This document shows positions 10,045-23,305 of a stretch of 64,000 nucleotides of DNA, in pieces. The position numbers were made by a program, and so were the translations under genes. The notes below the pieces were generated by a model, which was given only the letters and a program-made list of their open reading frames with translations, made no database searches and had not been told where the DNA came from. Numbering within the stretch: the stretch's first letter is position 1; every line of letters begins with the position of its first letter. The DNA lies in contig NZ_JAODOQ010000001.1 of the NCBI RefSeq assembly GCF_025398315.1, forward strand, positions 4,092,001-4,156,000. The letters are read 5' to 3'. Source of the DNA: Shewanella phaeophyticola (GTDB taxonomy: Bacteria > Pseudomonadota > Gammaproteobacteria > Enterobacterales > Shewanellaceae).

Positions 10045-11231
10045 TTACGCGATGATTTTAGCTACAACACCAGCACCAACTGTACGGCCACCTTCACGGA
10101 TAGCGAAACGTAAACCGTCGTCCATCGCGATTGGGTAAATCAAAGTAACAACCATCTTGATGTTATCACCAGGCATAACCATTTCTACGCCTTCTGGTAA
10201 CTCAATTGTGCCTGTTACGTCTGTTGTACGGAAGTAGAACTGTGGACGGTAACCTTTGAAGAATGGAGTGTGACGTCCGCCTTCTTCTTTTGATAACACG
10301 TATACTTCTGATTCGAATGTAGTGTGTGGAGTGATTGAACCAGGCTTAGCTAGTACTTGACCACGTTCTACGTCATCACGCTTAGTACCACGTAATAACA
10401 CACCACAGTTCTCACCTGCACGACCTTCGTCAAGCAGCTTACGGAACATTTCTACACCAGTACAAGTTGTTTTAGTGGTCGCGTGAACACCAACGATTTC
10501 TACTTCGTCAGATACACGGATGATACCACGCTCAACACGACCTGTTACCACTGTACCACGACCTGAAATCGAGAATACGTCTTCGATTGGTAGTAGGAAT
10601 GGCTTGTCGATGTCACGCTCTGGCTCTGGAATGTAGCTGTCTAGTGCTTCTGCAAGTTCGATTACTTTAGCTTCCCATGCCGCATCGCCTTCTAACGCTT
10701 TTAATGCAGAACCTTGGATTACTGGTAAGTCATCACCTGGGAAGTCATATTCTGATAGAAGTTCACGTACTTCCATTTCTACTAATTCTAGTAACTCTTC
10801 GTCATCTACCATGTCACATTTGTTCATGAATACGATGATGAAAGGTACACCAACCTGACGTGAAAGTAGGATGTGCTCACGAGTCTGTGGCATTGGTAGC
10901 CATCTGTCGCTGCTACTACTAAAATTGCGCCGTCCATCTGTGCAGCACCAGTGATCATGTTTTTAACATAATCCGCGTGACCTGGACAGTCTACGTGTGC
11001 GTAGTGACGTGTTGGCGTGTCATATTCGATGTGAGAAGTATTAATGGTAATACCGCGCTCACGCTCTTCTGGAGCGTTATCGATTTGAGCGAAGTTACGT
11101 GCTTCACCACCATAAGTCTTAGACAATACTGCAGAGATAGCTGCAGTAAGAGTTGTTTTACCATGGTCAACGTGACCGATGGTGCCTACGTTTACGTGGG
11201 GCTTATTACGTTCAAATTTAGCTTTTGCCAT
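10045..11231 (-). CDS. tufB: elongation factor Tu, frame broken once
   Basis: GTPase that delivers aminoacyl-tRNA to the ribosome. It starts at ATG 11231 (MAKAKFERNKPHVNVG). G1 GHVDHGKT, G2 RGITI and G3 DCPGH are present. The frame breaks at 10894-10901. The coding strand reads GATGGCTACCAATG instead of GATGGCCCAATG (Asp-Gly-Pro-Met), the same extra TA seen in rpoB and hslO. Downstream the frame continues MPQTREHILLSRQVGVP with G4 NKCD and ends AGVVAKIIA. Removing the two bases gives 394 aa, the exact family size. It is preceded by four tRNA genes in the usual tRNA-tufB transcription unit, hence tufB. A second tuf copy (tufA) is expected elsewhere. Confidence 0.96.
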
Positions 11232-11343
11232 GGTATTGCCTCAATCCAATAGTTTGGTGATGAAAACACAGATATAGTAAAAATCCGATGCATAAATATG
11301 ACATCGAATCAATTATCGTTTAGGCGTTAGAATAATGACAGGC

Positions 11344-11419
11344 TGGTGCTGATAGGCAGATTCGAACTGCCGACCTCACCCTTACCAAGGGTGCGCTCTA
11401 CCAACTGAGCCATATCAGC
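11344..11419 (-). tRNA. thrT: tRNA-Thr (GGT)
   Basis: 76 bases including encoded CCA. The anticodon loop CTTGGTAA gives GGT. The acceptor stem GCTGATA pairs with TATCAGC. It is closest to tufB in the tRNA-Thr/Gly/Tyr/Thr cluster. Confidence 0.95.
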
Positions 11420-11429
11420 AATCAAATTT

Positions 11430-11503
11430 TGGAGCGGATGGCGGGAATCGAACCCGCGTTATCAGCTTGGAAGGCTGGAGTAATACCATTATACGACATC
11501 CGC
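11430..11503 (-). tRNA. glyT: tRNA-Gly (TCC)
   Basis: 74 bases with encoded CCA. The anticodon loop CTTCCAA gives TCC, and the acceptor begins GCGGATGTCG. It is third in the tRNA-tufB unit. Confidence 0.95.
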
Positions 11504-11540
11504 GCAACCTAACATAGGCTACCTAACTACCTAGAAAAAA

Positions 11541-11625
11541 TGGTGGAGGGAGAAGGATTCGAACCTTCGAAGGCTGAGCCGTCAGATTTACAGTCTGATC
11601 CCTTTGGCCACTCGGGAACCCCTCC
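11541..11625 (-). tRNA. tyrU: tRNA-Tyr (GTA)
   Basis: 85 bases, class II with a long variable arm. The anticodon loop CTGTAAA gives GTA. The acceptor GGAGGGG pairs with the 3' CCTCC and CCA is encoded. Confidence 0.95.
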
Positions 11626-11632
11626 AGTAAAA

Positions 11633-11709
<77 letters not shown>

Positions 11710-11727
11710 GTGTCATTTCGGGTTCGG

Positions 11728-11756
11728 ATATTAGGTAAATGTGCCAAGGAGTGCAA
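11728..11756 (-). promoter_or_regulatory. promoter of the tRNA-tufB operon
   Basis: Minus-strand -35 TTGCAC (11751-11756), 17-base spacer, -10 TAATAT (11728-11733), then a GC-containing discriminator (CCGAACCCG) typical of stringently controlled stable-RNA promoters. It lies about 20 bases before tRNA-Thr(TGT). Confidence 0.85.
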
Positions 11757-11931
11757 TAGATAAATGCTAAAAAACTTAAAAAAAGTTTCAAATGACGCTT
11801 TTTTGGCCTCGTTTTTTGAAAAAAGCACAATTTCTAATCGAATCTACTCCACATGACCACAAATCAATATCAAAGTATTGTCGGTGATTATTCGATAGTG
11901 TAATGTGCCTGACCAACCTAGAGGAATGGTT

Positions 11932-12884
11932 ATGACTTCAATTAACTCAATACAAGATGCACTTTACTTTGCTTTTCAGCGCGAGCATTGGGCTGAACTT
12001 CGTAAATCAGTACCTCTTACCTTGAGTCAAACTGAACTTGAAAACCTTCGCGGTATGAATGAAAAACTGTCTCTTGATGAAGTGACCGACATTTATCTTC
12101 CTCTGAGTCGCTTGCTAAACCTATTTGTAGGCTCTAAACAACAACGAGGACTGGTTCTTGGAAAGTTTTTAGAGCAACAAGCTACCCCAAGCCCCTACAT
12201 CATCAGTATTGCTGGTAGTGTTGCTGTCGGTAAGAGTACCACAGCACGAATCCTGCAAACCCTTTTACAGCGCTGGCCTGAGCATCCTAAGGTTGATCTT
12301 GTGACTACCGACGGATTTTTATACCCGTTGGCTGACTTAAAGCGTAAAGGGTTGTTACAACGTAAGGGATTTCCTGAGAGCTACGACATGAAAATGCTTG
12401 TTGAGTTTATCTCAGCAGTAAAAGCAGGCAATAAAGAAGTATTAGCGCCTTTATATTCGCATGTGACTTATGACAGACTCCATAACGAACATCAGGCAAT
12501 TCGGCAACCTGATATTTTGATCATCGAAGGTCTTAACGTGTTGCAAACTGGCCTAGATACTCCTATTGATACAAGAAGACCTTTTGTTTCTGATTTTGTC
12601 GATTTTTCTATTTATGTCGATGCAGATGAATCGTTATTAAAACAATGGTACAAGCAACGTTTCTTACAGTTTAGAGGTGGCGCATTTAGCGAGCCGGAGT
12701 CTTTCTTTCATCATTACTCATCGCTAACCGATGATGAAGCTAATGCAGTTGCCGCAGAATATTTGGGATACCATTAACGGACCATAATTTAAATCTTAAT
12801 ATTCAGCCAACACGTGAAAAGTGCCATTTAATTTTACAAAAAGGCACTAACCATTTAATGAACAAGGTATTGTTGCGTAAGTAA
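11932..12884 (+). CDS. coaA: pantothenate kinase type I, 3' end frame-broken
   Basis: Phosphorylates pantothenate, the first step of coenzyme A synthesis. The start is ATG 11932 (MTSINSIQDALYFAFQRE) with AGAGGA upstream. The Walker A loop is GSVAVGKST at about residue 95. QFRGGAFSEPESFFHHYS is the family-typical region near the C-terminus. The apparent protein stops after EYLGYH at 12777. Two extra T bases, at about 12757-12765 (GAATATTTGG for GAAATTTGG) and 12779-12790 (GGACCATAATTT for GGACCAAATTT), hide the true end. Removing both restores IWDTINGPNLNLNIQPTR and so on to TAA at 12882-12884, giving 316 aa, exactly the E. coli length. Probably functional. Confidence 0.93.
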
Positions 12885-12926
12885 TATTTATAAACCTGGT
12901 GTTAACTTGGTGCTTGGTGATTGACT

Positions 12927-13889
12927 TTATTGTGCAGCCCGCAAACTGATCTCTCCGCCAACAAATGCACTAATACCTTGCTCAGTCTCAAACAAAATAG
13001 CTCCTTGGTTATCAATACCTCGACAAATACCAGTGATAGCATTAGGTGACATCGTCAGTGTCACTTCACGATTAATAAATAAATCATGTCTATTCCAACG
13101 CGTTGCAAATTCAGATAAACCATGTTGTTCAAATAGCAGTAAATCGCGCTTAAGTTGTGCATGCAGCTTAACTAACAATGCTGTTTTATCAGGCATACTC
13201 GCCATAGTCGATAAGTCACTCCATGGTTGATCAATCAGTTCACCTTGTTCAGCAGACATACTCATATTGATACCGAAACCAATGACTAAATCTGTATATT
13301 GTGAAGATGTTTGGCTTACTTCTATTAAAATCCCAGCCAATTTTTTATGATCTAAGTAAATATCATTTGGCCATTTTAACCCTAAATCTTCTACACCAAA
13401 ATCTTGTAACGCTTTTACGATTGCGCATCCTACAACCAAACTTAAGCCACTCGCCTGGGCAATATCTTGATTAAAACGCCAAAATAATGATGCATATATA
13501 TGGTGACCATAAGGAGACATCCATTGCCGCCCCCGACGCCCGCGACCTGCTGATTGATACTCTGCAACGCAAATATCGCCTGATTTAAGCTCTGTGGCGT
13601 GATTCAACATAAATGCGTTGGTACTCTTGGTATCATCAAAATAAAAACAACGATTGTCTATTGCATTAACCAGTTGACTCTCAACAATTAATGAAATGGG
13701 ATTAGCTAATTTGTAACCTTTACCCTTAACACTGTAAATTTCAATGCCATAATCTTTTAAGCTATCTATGTGTTGATTAATCGCGGCTCGTGTTAGTGAC
13801 AATTGCTTTGCAATTACCTCTCCGGAAACAAAATGTTGATGAGTTAAACAATTGAGAATTTGCCGTTTACGAGACCAATGATCGTTCAT
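12927..13889 (-). CDS. birA: biotin-protein ligase / biotin operon repressor BirA
   Basis: Activates biotin to biotinyl-AMP, transfers it to AccB, and represses biotin synthesis genes. 320 aa. An N-terminal winged helix-turn-helix spans about residues 1-60 (FVSGEVIAKQLSLTRAAINQHI). The central ligase has the biotin/ATP loop GRGRRGRQW at about 115 and the KWPNDIY motif at about 170. A C-terminal SH3-like domain follows. The start overlaps the murB stop by four bases (ATGA), implying translational coupling. The DNA-binding domain marks it as the bifunctional type. Confidence 0.96.
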   Translation of the reverse strand: MNDHWSRKRQILNCLTHQHFVSGEVIAKQLSLTRAAINQHIDSLKDYGIEIYSVKGKGYKLANPISLIVESQLVNAIDNRCFYFDDTKSTNAFMLNHATELKSGDICVAEYQSAGRGRRGRQWMSPYGHHIYASLFWRFNQDIAQASGLSLVVGCAIVKALQDFGVEDLGLKWPNDIYLDHKKLAGILIEVSQTSSQYTDLVIGFGINMSMSAEQGELIDQPWSDLSTMASMPDKTALLVKLHAQLKRDLLLFEQHGLSEFATRWNRHDLFINREVTLTMSPNAITGICRGIDNQGAILFETEQGISAFVGGEISLRAAQ

Positions 13890-14902
13890 TTAATTTCTAC
13901 CTCTCCTTGAGAACCAATTATTCTAGGCTCAGGATGCAAAACCACCGTAAACTTATCATAAACGGCATCAATTATTTTCCGCGCTAATTGACAGACGTCC
14001 CCCCCTGTCGCAGTACCAAGGTTAACCAGTACTAATGCCTGTTCTTGATGCACTGTCGCACCACCAACCTTAACACCTTTCAACCCTGCTTGATCGATAA
14101 GCCAACCGGCAGCCAGCTTGAATTGTCCATCAGCTTGCTCATAGGCAATTAAATTTGGAAATGACGCCTTCAATGCACTGTAATGCTCAACTGAAATCAC
14201 AGGATTCTTAAAGAAGCTGCCTACGTTACCTAACTTTGCAGGATCGGGTAATTTAGACTGTCGAACCAGACAAACACAATCGAAAATTTGCCTTGCCGTT
14301 ACAGTTGAAGAATCAAAGTGTTGTAATGCACCATAGTTGATAACAGGCGCCCATTTTTTAGCTAATTTTAGTGTGACTTGAGTGATCACCGCTAAGTTTC
14401 TTAGACGTTGTTTAAATACAGACTCGCGGTAATCAAACTCGCACTGTTGGTTGTTGTATGTCGTCAATTTTCCTGTGTCTAACTGCAAAAATTCTACCTG
14501 ATGACAAAATTGATTGAACTCAAGTCCATAAGCACCAATATTTTGAATCGGAGCAGCGCCTACAGTACCGGGTATCAGCGCCATATTCTCTAAACCATAA
14601 ATATGTCTATCCAAACAAAATTCGACGAGCAGATGCCAGTTTTCACCAGCCTGAACAGTGAGATAATAATGCGTATCATCACTCGCTATTTCGATACCTT
14701 TAGTAGACACCTTGACGACAGAGCCTTGATAGTTCTCAGTGAAAACTAGATTACTCCCACCCCCAAGGATTAGCATGGGAAAATTCTCTCTATACAGCTT
14801 GTTGCAAGTTGTGATGAGTTCGGCCTTAGACGTTACATCAATTAGTGAGTCACAATCTTGCTGGAGACCAAAAGTATTAAACGGCGTAAGTGAAATAGTC
14901 AT
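13886..14902 (-). CDS. murB: UDP-N-acetylenolpyruvoylglucosamine reductase
   Basis: FAD/NADPH-dependent reduction giving UDP-N-acetylmuramic acid in cytoplasmic peptidoglycan precursor synthesis. 338 aa, type I MurB. It has an N-terminal FAD-binding domain with LGGGSNLVF (about 47-55), the IPGTVGAAPIQNIGAYG stretch (about 110-126) and the catalytic Ser context GNVGSFFKNP (about 225). The C-terminal Glu lies near HPEPRIIG. It starts with ATG at 14902 and is coupled to birA. Confidence 0.97.
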   Translation of the reverse strand: MTISLTPFNTFGLQQDCDSLIDVTSKAELITTCNKLYRENFPMLILGGGSNLVFTENYQGSVVKVSTKGIEIASDDTHYYLTVQAGENWHLLVEFCLDRHIYGLENMALIPGTVGAAPIQNIGAYGLEFNQFCHQVEFLQLDTGKLTTYNNQQCEFDYRESVFKQRLRNLAVITQVTLKLAKKWAPVINYGALQHFDSSTVTARQIFDCVCLVRQSKLPDPAKLGNVGSFFKNPVISVEHYSALKASFPNLIAYEQADGQFKLAAGWLIDQAGLKGVKVGGATVHQEQALVLVNLGTATGGDVCQLARKIIDAVYDKFTVVLHPEPRIIGSQGEVEIK

Positions 14903-15109
14903 AGAATGATTACGTTTCTAAACATTACTGTTATTGTACATTAACTTGCGATATTCCCATTATTTACCTACGCATTAATTATGGTAAACAAGAGCGTAAA
15001 ACGATAAATGTCTCACTTAGTCGATAGTATATAACCATTATACTCATTCTTGATGTTAAGGGAGGATTACAGTTACAGACGCTAAAGCTTAGTAAATCTA
15101 GACGTAAAA

Positions 15110-15135
15110 AAGCCCGTTGTGTTAGCAACGGGCTT
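15110..15135 (-). terminator. rrn distal terminator 1
   Basis: Stem AAGCCCGTTG with CAACGGGCTT followed by TTTTTT on the minus strand. It is the last of three nearly identical terminators, each just after a 5S gene or 5S fragment. Confidence 0.85.
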
Positions 15136-15160
15136 ATCACTCTCTTTAAGAGAAATTAGC

Positions 15161-15213
15161 CGCCTGGAAATGACCTACTCTCACATGGGCATATCGACCA
15201 CACTGCTATCATG
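15161..15213 (-). repeat. truncated 5S rRNA 3' end, copy A
   Basis: The 3' roughly 45 bases of 5S (CCCATGTGAGAGTAGGTCATTTCCAG) follow a replaced upstream part that forms its own small hairpin (GGGCAT...ATGCCC type). No 5' two-thirds of 5S exists here, so it is not a functional 5S. A terminator follows. It is almost identical to copy B. Confidence 0.8.
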
Positions 15214-15244
15214 CTCATTCAAAGCTCAAATTCCAGACGTAAAA

Positions 15245-15270
15245 AAGCCCGTTGTGTTAACAACGGGCTT
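15245..15270 (-). terminator. rrn distal terminator 2
   Basis: AAGCCCGTTG / CAACGGGCTT hairpin with a following T run on the minus strand, directly after 5S fragment B. Same design as the two neighbours. Confidence 0.85.
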
Positions 15271-15296
15271 ATCACTCTCTTTTCAGAGAAATTAGG

Positions 15297-15349
15297 CGTC
15301 TGGAAATGACCTACTCTCACATGGGCATATCGACCACACTGCTATCATG
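15297..15349 (-). repeat. truncated 5S rRNA 3' end, copy B
   Basis: Second copy of the 5S 3' fragment, about 135 bases from copy A, between the complete 5S and terminator 2. It contains GGGCATGATAGCAGTGTGG and so on before the intact 5S-like tail. The complete unit (fragment plus spacer plus terminator) is duplicated with few differences, so it arose by tandem duplication after truncation. Confidence 0.8.
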
Positions 15350-15380
15350 CCCATTCAACGCACAAATCTTAGACGTAAAA

Positions 15381-15406
15381 AAGCCCGATGCATTAGCAAC
15401 GGGCTT
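15381..15406 (-). terminator. terminator after the complete 5S
   Basis: Hairpin AAGCCCGTTG...CATCGGGCTT with one mismatch and a T run on the minus strand, 15 bases after the 5S 3' end. Confidence 0.8.
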
Positions 15407-15420
15407 TCGTACATATTAGG

Positions 15421-15540
15421 CGTCTGGAAATGACCTACTCTCACATGGGGAGACCCCACACTACCATCGGCGATACTGTGTTTCACTTCTGAGTTCGGAA
15501 TGGGATCAGGTGGGACTCACAGCTCTATGGTTTCCAGACA
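15421..15540 (-). rRNA. rrf: 5S ribosomal RNA
   Basis: About 120 bases; 5' TGTCTGGAAACCATAG pairs with 3' GTCATTTCCAGACG. The internal CCGAACTCAGAAGTGAAAC is the conserved 5S core. One oddity is GCTGTGAGTCCCACC near 15511-15520, where a GTGGNCCCACC-type sequence is usual. This is a probable one-base excess at another GGNCC. The boundaries are approximate. Confidence 0.93.
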
Positions 15541-15751
15541 AAAAATTGTACGGAACAAATTTTTAACGCACTTTAGTGCGGCTCGTTAGGGTCAAATACA
15601 TGGATGTATTTGATAAATTGCTCCTCTATCTAATGCTACATTGAGCATTAAATAATAATTCGGAAAGCTGATTGCTTTGAGTCTCTACACACCACTTAAG
15701 TGCTCTATTCTAATACTAAGTTCGTATCAGTAAAACCCATCTGGGTTGTAT

Positions 15752-18650
<2,899 letters not shown>

Positions 18651-19035
18651 ACAACCCAAATGGGTCTTTCTTACGCTTGTTACTCATCTTATTATCCGGC
18701 GTTTTCAGTTTCACTCTTCAATCATGTAGCGCTGCTACACTCATTCGTCGTTTAACTTCAAGCCTTGCTTAATAAGCGATTAACTGCGCTCATCCTTTGC
18801 CTAAACAAAAGACAAGAAAAACGTGGGTCATATCATGACCAGCTGGTTTTTACTTTGATAATTCATGCACTTTCGCACACGAAATCGCCTTAGTTTTTAG
18901 AATATTCAAGACACTTAAACAGTGTTTTGAGAACTCAATGTTTGGTACGTCACCTTAAATAAAGTGCCGCATCAAACGATTTGTAATTAATCACATGACA
19001 GACTCATGTAATTAAATACTATCAGCTTTCCAAAT

Positions 19036-19046
19036 TGTTAAAGAGC
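19036..19046 (-). promoter_or_regulatory. boxA-like antitermination site in the 16S-23S spacer
   Basis: GCTCTTTAACA on the minus strand, identical to the copy in the 16S leader, upstream of 23S. The 18651-19131 spacer otherwise holds processing stems and no gene that I can see. Confidence 0.75.
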
Positions 19047-19131
19047 GGGCTTAAAAAAGCCAAAGATAAAGTTTCATTTATCTTTGGCATCTCTAACCTA
19101 TGCATGTATTTATCATTATGACAAATCTAAA

Positions 19132-19162
19132 TGGTGGAGCAATGTGAGTGGGATCGAACCGC
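19132..19162 (-). repeat. tRNA-Ala 3'-end fragment
   Basis: The T-arm/acceptor tail of tRNA-Ala (GCGGTTCGATCCC...TTGCTCCACCA, slightly diverged) is repeated just downstream of the complete tRNA-Ala. There is no anticodon or D arm, so it is a remnant, like the 5S fragments at the operon end. Confidence 0.75.
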
Positions 19163-19204
19163 TTTTATAGCGTCTTGATCAAACTAATTGAACCAACAAG
19201 TAAA

Positions 19205-19280
19205 TGGTGGAGCTATGCGGGATCGAACCGCAGACCTCCTGCGTGCAAGGCAGGCGCTCTCCCAGCTGAGCTATAGCCCC
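19205..19280 (-). tRNA. alaT: tRNA-Ala (TGC)
   Basis: 76 bases. The anticodon loop CTTGCAC gives TGC, the acceptor is GGGGCTA, and CCA is encoded. It is second in the 16S-23S spacer. Confidence 0.95.
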
Positions 19281-19412
19281 ATTTACATGCAGTTGAGAAT
19301 TTACGTTTACCTTCAATGAAGGTGTATTACCAAATCTTGTTAAATCAAGGCGAGGAGAACGACGTTTAGCTTGCTAAACGAGTTATCCGACAACGCAGAG
19401 TTAACGAGATTT

Positions 19413-19489
<77 letters not shown>

Positions 19490-19741
19490 ATTTATACTTG
19501 TTTTTTCACTCAATCACTGCGTTGCTTTTCATTGTTCAGTCGTCGTGTAGTGTACTACACGTCCTTCTTCACGCTTCAAGCGCCTTGTGCTAGAGCGAAT
19601 TAACGTCGTCTAAACAGACACGTAATTTCTCTTTCTTTCTATCAAGTAATCTGTGTGAACACTCAAGCACACGGATGTGCTGTGTGCAATAAACGCACGG
19701 ATGCAGTTTATTGTCACCAAGTATCGAGCTAGTCGTATAGG

Positions 19742-21286
<1,545 letters not shown>

Positions 21287-21489
21287 AAGTTTTTTCGAGA
21301 CAAAGTCTCGGCTCAATGAATTCTGATTGCTTATCTCATCGAAGTGAAACAAGTCTTTTGTACATATTGCTATGAACATTCATCGTTGCATTGAGTTTAA
21401 ATTTTTTGATTGCCTACGTTCCGAAGAACAAGAAGACAATTTCGAATAACTCAATACCTGTGAATGTCCACACAGATTACTTGATAAAT

Positions 21490-21500
21490 TGTTAAAGAGC
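21490..21500 (-). promoter_or_regulatory. boxA in the rrn leader
   Basis: GCTCTTTAACA on the minus strand between P2 and 16S. Nus-factor antitermination signal by position and sequence. Confidence 0.8.
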
Positions 21501-21530
21501 GTTGACCGTTTCAGTAGGTCAGGGCTGCGT

Positions 21531-21558
21531 ATTTTACGCATTCCCTTTATGGCGTCAA
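21531..21558 (-). promoter_or_regulatory. rrn promoter P2
   Basis: TTGACG (21553-21558), 16-base spacer, TAAAAT (21531-21536) on the minus strand, about 245 bases upstream of 16S. Confidence 0.85.
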
Positions 21559-21659
21559 GTGTTTTTTCAAACTTCTTTTTGCCGTTATCTCTGCTACCTC
21601 AGTAGCTTGATAACACTCACCGGTTTTGCTTTCGCTGTCTGCCGTGTCAGTGGATGCGC

Positions 21660-21687
21660 ATTATAGGCAGCTTAAGATTTAGTGCAA
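21660..21687 (-). promoter_or_regulatory. rrn promoter P1
   Basis: TTGCAC (21682-21687), 16-base spacer, perfect TATAAT (21660-21665), then a GCGC discriminator. The region further upstream is A/T-rich (21690-21760), as expected for an UP element. Growth-rate and ppGpp control are inferred from the class of promoter. Confidence 0.88.
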
Positions 21688-21923
21688 GCGCTTTTAATTA
21701 ATAATAGTTTCGAGCGTCGAACTTTTGTTCAGATCGTTTCTTTTTTGAGTTTTTTGCTTAAAGAAGCACCTTTAGCTAGAGCACAAAATGGTTATTTCCG
21801 ATATTTAAGTTAACTTTGAGCTCAATTTTTCAACAGCAGTCTGGTGTATCTGGCAAAATTTAATTACTATGTAACGGTTTTTAACAGTTATTTATCATTT
21901 TTATATTCATTAGAGATTATTTT

Positions 21924-22376
21924 ATGCAGAAATCATTCGTGATTGTTTTGATTGCGGCGCTTCTTGGCGCTTTTGTTTTTTCTCAGTTTGGCGGTGCATC
22001 TTCCTCTGTAGCGTTTATTGCTGGTGTAGTTGTGGCAACGTTGATTTTTACCTTTATGCCAACAAGCTCAGCAAACTCAGCTGATGAACCTTATGTTGGT
22101 CCAACTATGACACTGTATGTAGGTAATCTACCTTACCGTGTGCACGAAGGTGAAGTGAAAGCGTTATTTGGTGAATATGGTGCAGTTAACTCTGTACGTT
22201 TGGTTCGTGACCGCAAGACAGGCCGTCGTAAAGGTTTTGGGTTTGTTGAAATGTCTGAAGCTGGCGCACAAAAGGCAATGGCTAAACTTAATGACTACAG
22301 CTTCCAAGAACGTACTTTAAAAGTAAGAGAAGCTAAATCACAAGAATCTGACTCTGACAATAGCCAGAATTCGTAA
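21924..22376 (+). CDS. membrane-anchored RNA-binding protein (RRM)
   Basis: 150 aa. Residues 1-50 contain two hydrophobic stretches (FVIVLIAALLGAFVF and VAFIAGVVVATLIFTF) and look like a membrane anchor. An RNA recognition motif spans about residues 60-140, with RNP2 LYVGNL and RNP1 KGFGFVEM. The tail is Ser/Asp-rich. RRM proteins of this sort are common in Shewanella and cyanobacteria; the RNA target is unknown. It stands alone, divergent from the rrn operon and convergent with murI. The GGTCC in YVGPTM (22098-22102) is undamaged. Confidence 0.9.
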   Translation: MQKSFVIVLIAALLGAFVFSQFGGASSSVAFIAGVVVATLIFTFMPTSSANSADEPYVGPTMTLYVGNLPYRVHEGEVKALFGEYGAVNSVRLVRDRKTGRRKGFGFVEMSEAGAQKAMAKLNDYSFQERTLKVREAKSQESDSDNSQNS

Positions 22377-22396
22377 TATGTGAGATAGCGATATCG

Positions 22397-23188
22397 TTAG
22401 TCGGTTATGGTTACCAGCGAAAAATCACTAAAGCCATAATCGACTAATGCTTCTTTAAGCCCTTCACTAATGTCTGCTGTATAACATGTTTGTAATTGCT
22501 TACTGCCGTTATGTTCTTTTGAAAGCAAAAATCTCACTCGCTTTGCTATTGCCTCACCCGAATCTAACAACGTGATTCCGGATCCTATACAATCACTGAT
22601 CTCTTTTGCGATCATCGGAAAATGTGTACAGCCTAGTACTAATACATCTATATCGGATTCAATAATTGGTAGCAGAATAGCTTTCAACTTATTTTTGTCG
22701 ATAGTTTGACGTGCTACATGTTGTTCGGCTAATAACACGAGTTCAGATGTTCCAAACAATTCTACTCGGCAATCTTCAGCAAATTGGTTGATGAGTTCTT
22801 GAGTGTAATCTCGTCTCACTGTTCCTGGTGTAGCCAACAATCCTATGTGTTTCTTTTGCGATAACATTGCTGCAGGTTTGATAGCTGGAACAACGCCAAC
22901 AATTGGAATAGTAAGTGACTGGCGCAATTGAGGCAGTACGAGTGTACTTGCAGTATTACATGCAACGATCACTATGCTGGCATTGAGGCGTTTAGCCTGT
23001 TGGGTTATCAATGCAACACAACCGCTTATTAGTTCTTGTTCTGACAAGTTACCATATGGCAAACGGGCATTATCGAACAGATAGCAATAGTTATGCTGAG
23101 GTAGCTGTTTTCTAATTTCACTCATGACCGACAGTCCGCCGATGCCAGAATCAAATACTAATATAGATCCAGACAATGTGGGCTCCAA
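22397..23188 (-). CDS. murI: glutamate racemase
   Basis: Makes D-glutamate for peptidoglycan by two-base racemisation. 263 aa. FDSGIGGLSV is the N-terminal substrate-binding motif, and the two catalytic cysteines lie in ACNTAST (about residue 75) and GCTHFP (about 185). It is convergent with the RRM gene (20-base gap), and its start faces trmA, so the 84-base gap to the trmA promoter is shared. Confidence 0.96.
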   Translation of the reverse strand: MEPTLSGSILVFDSGIGGLSVMSEIRKQLPQHNYCYLFDNARLPYGNLSEQELISGCVALITQQAKRLNASIVIVACNTASTLVLPQLRQSLTIPIVGVVPAIKPAAMLSQKKHIGLLATPGTVRRDYTQELINQFAEDCRVELFGTSELVLLAEQHVARQTIDKNKLKAILLPIIESDIDVLVLGCTHFPMIAKEISDCIGSGITLLDSGEAIAKRVRFLLSKEHNGSKQLQTCYTADISEGLKEALVDYGFSDFSLVTITD

Positions 23189-23305
23189 AGATGAATCGGT
23201 TCAATATTTATGGTTATGTCATTTTATCATTAGGCGCGTAATACTGGACATCAGCGTCATTTAGTATAATATTTGCGCCCTTTTTTACAGCCTTGGGTGG
23301 ACGAT

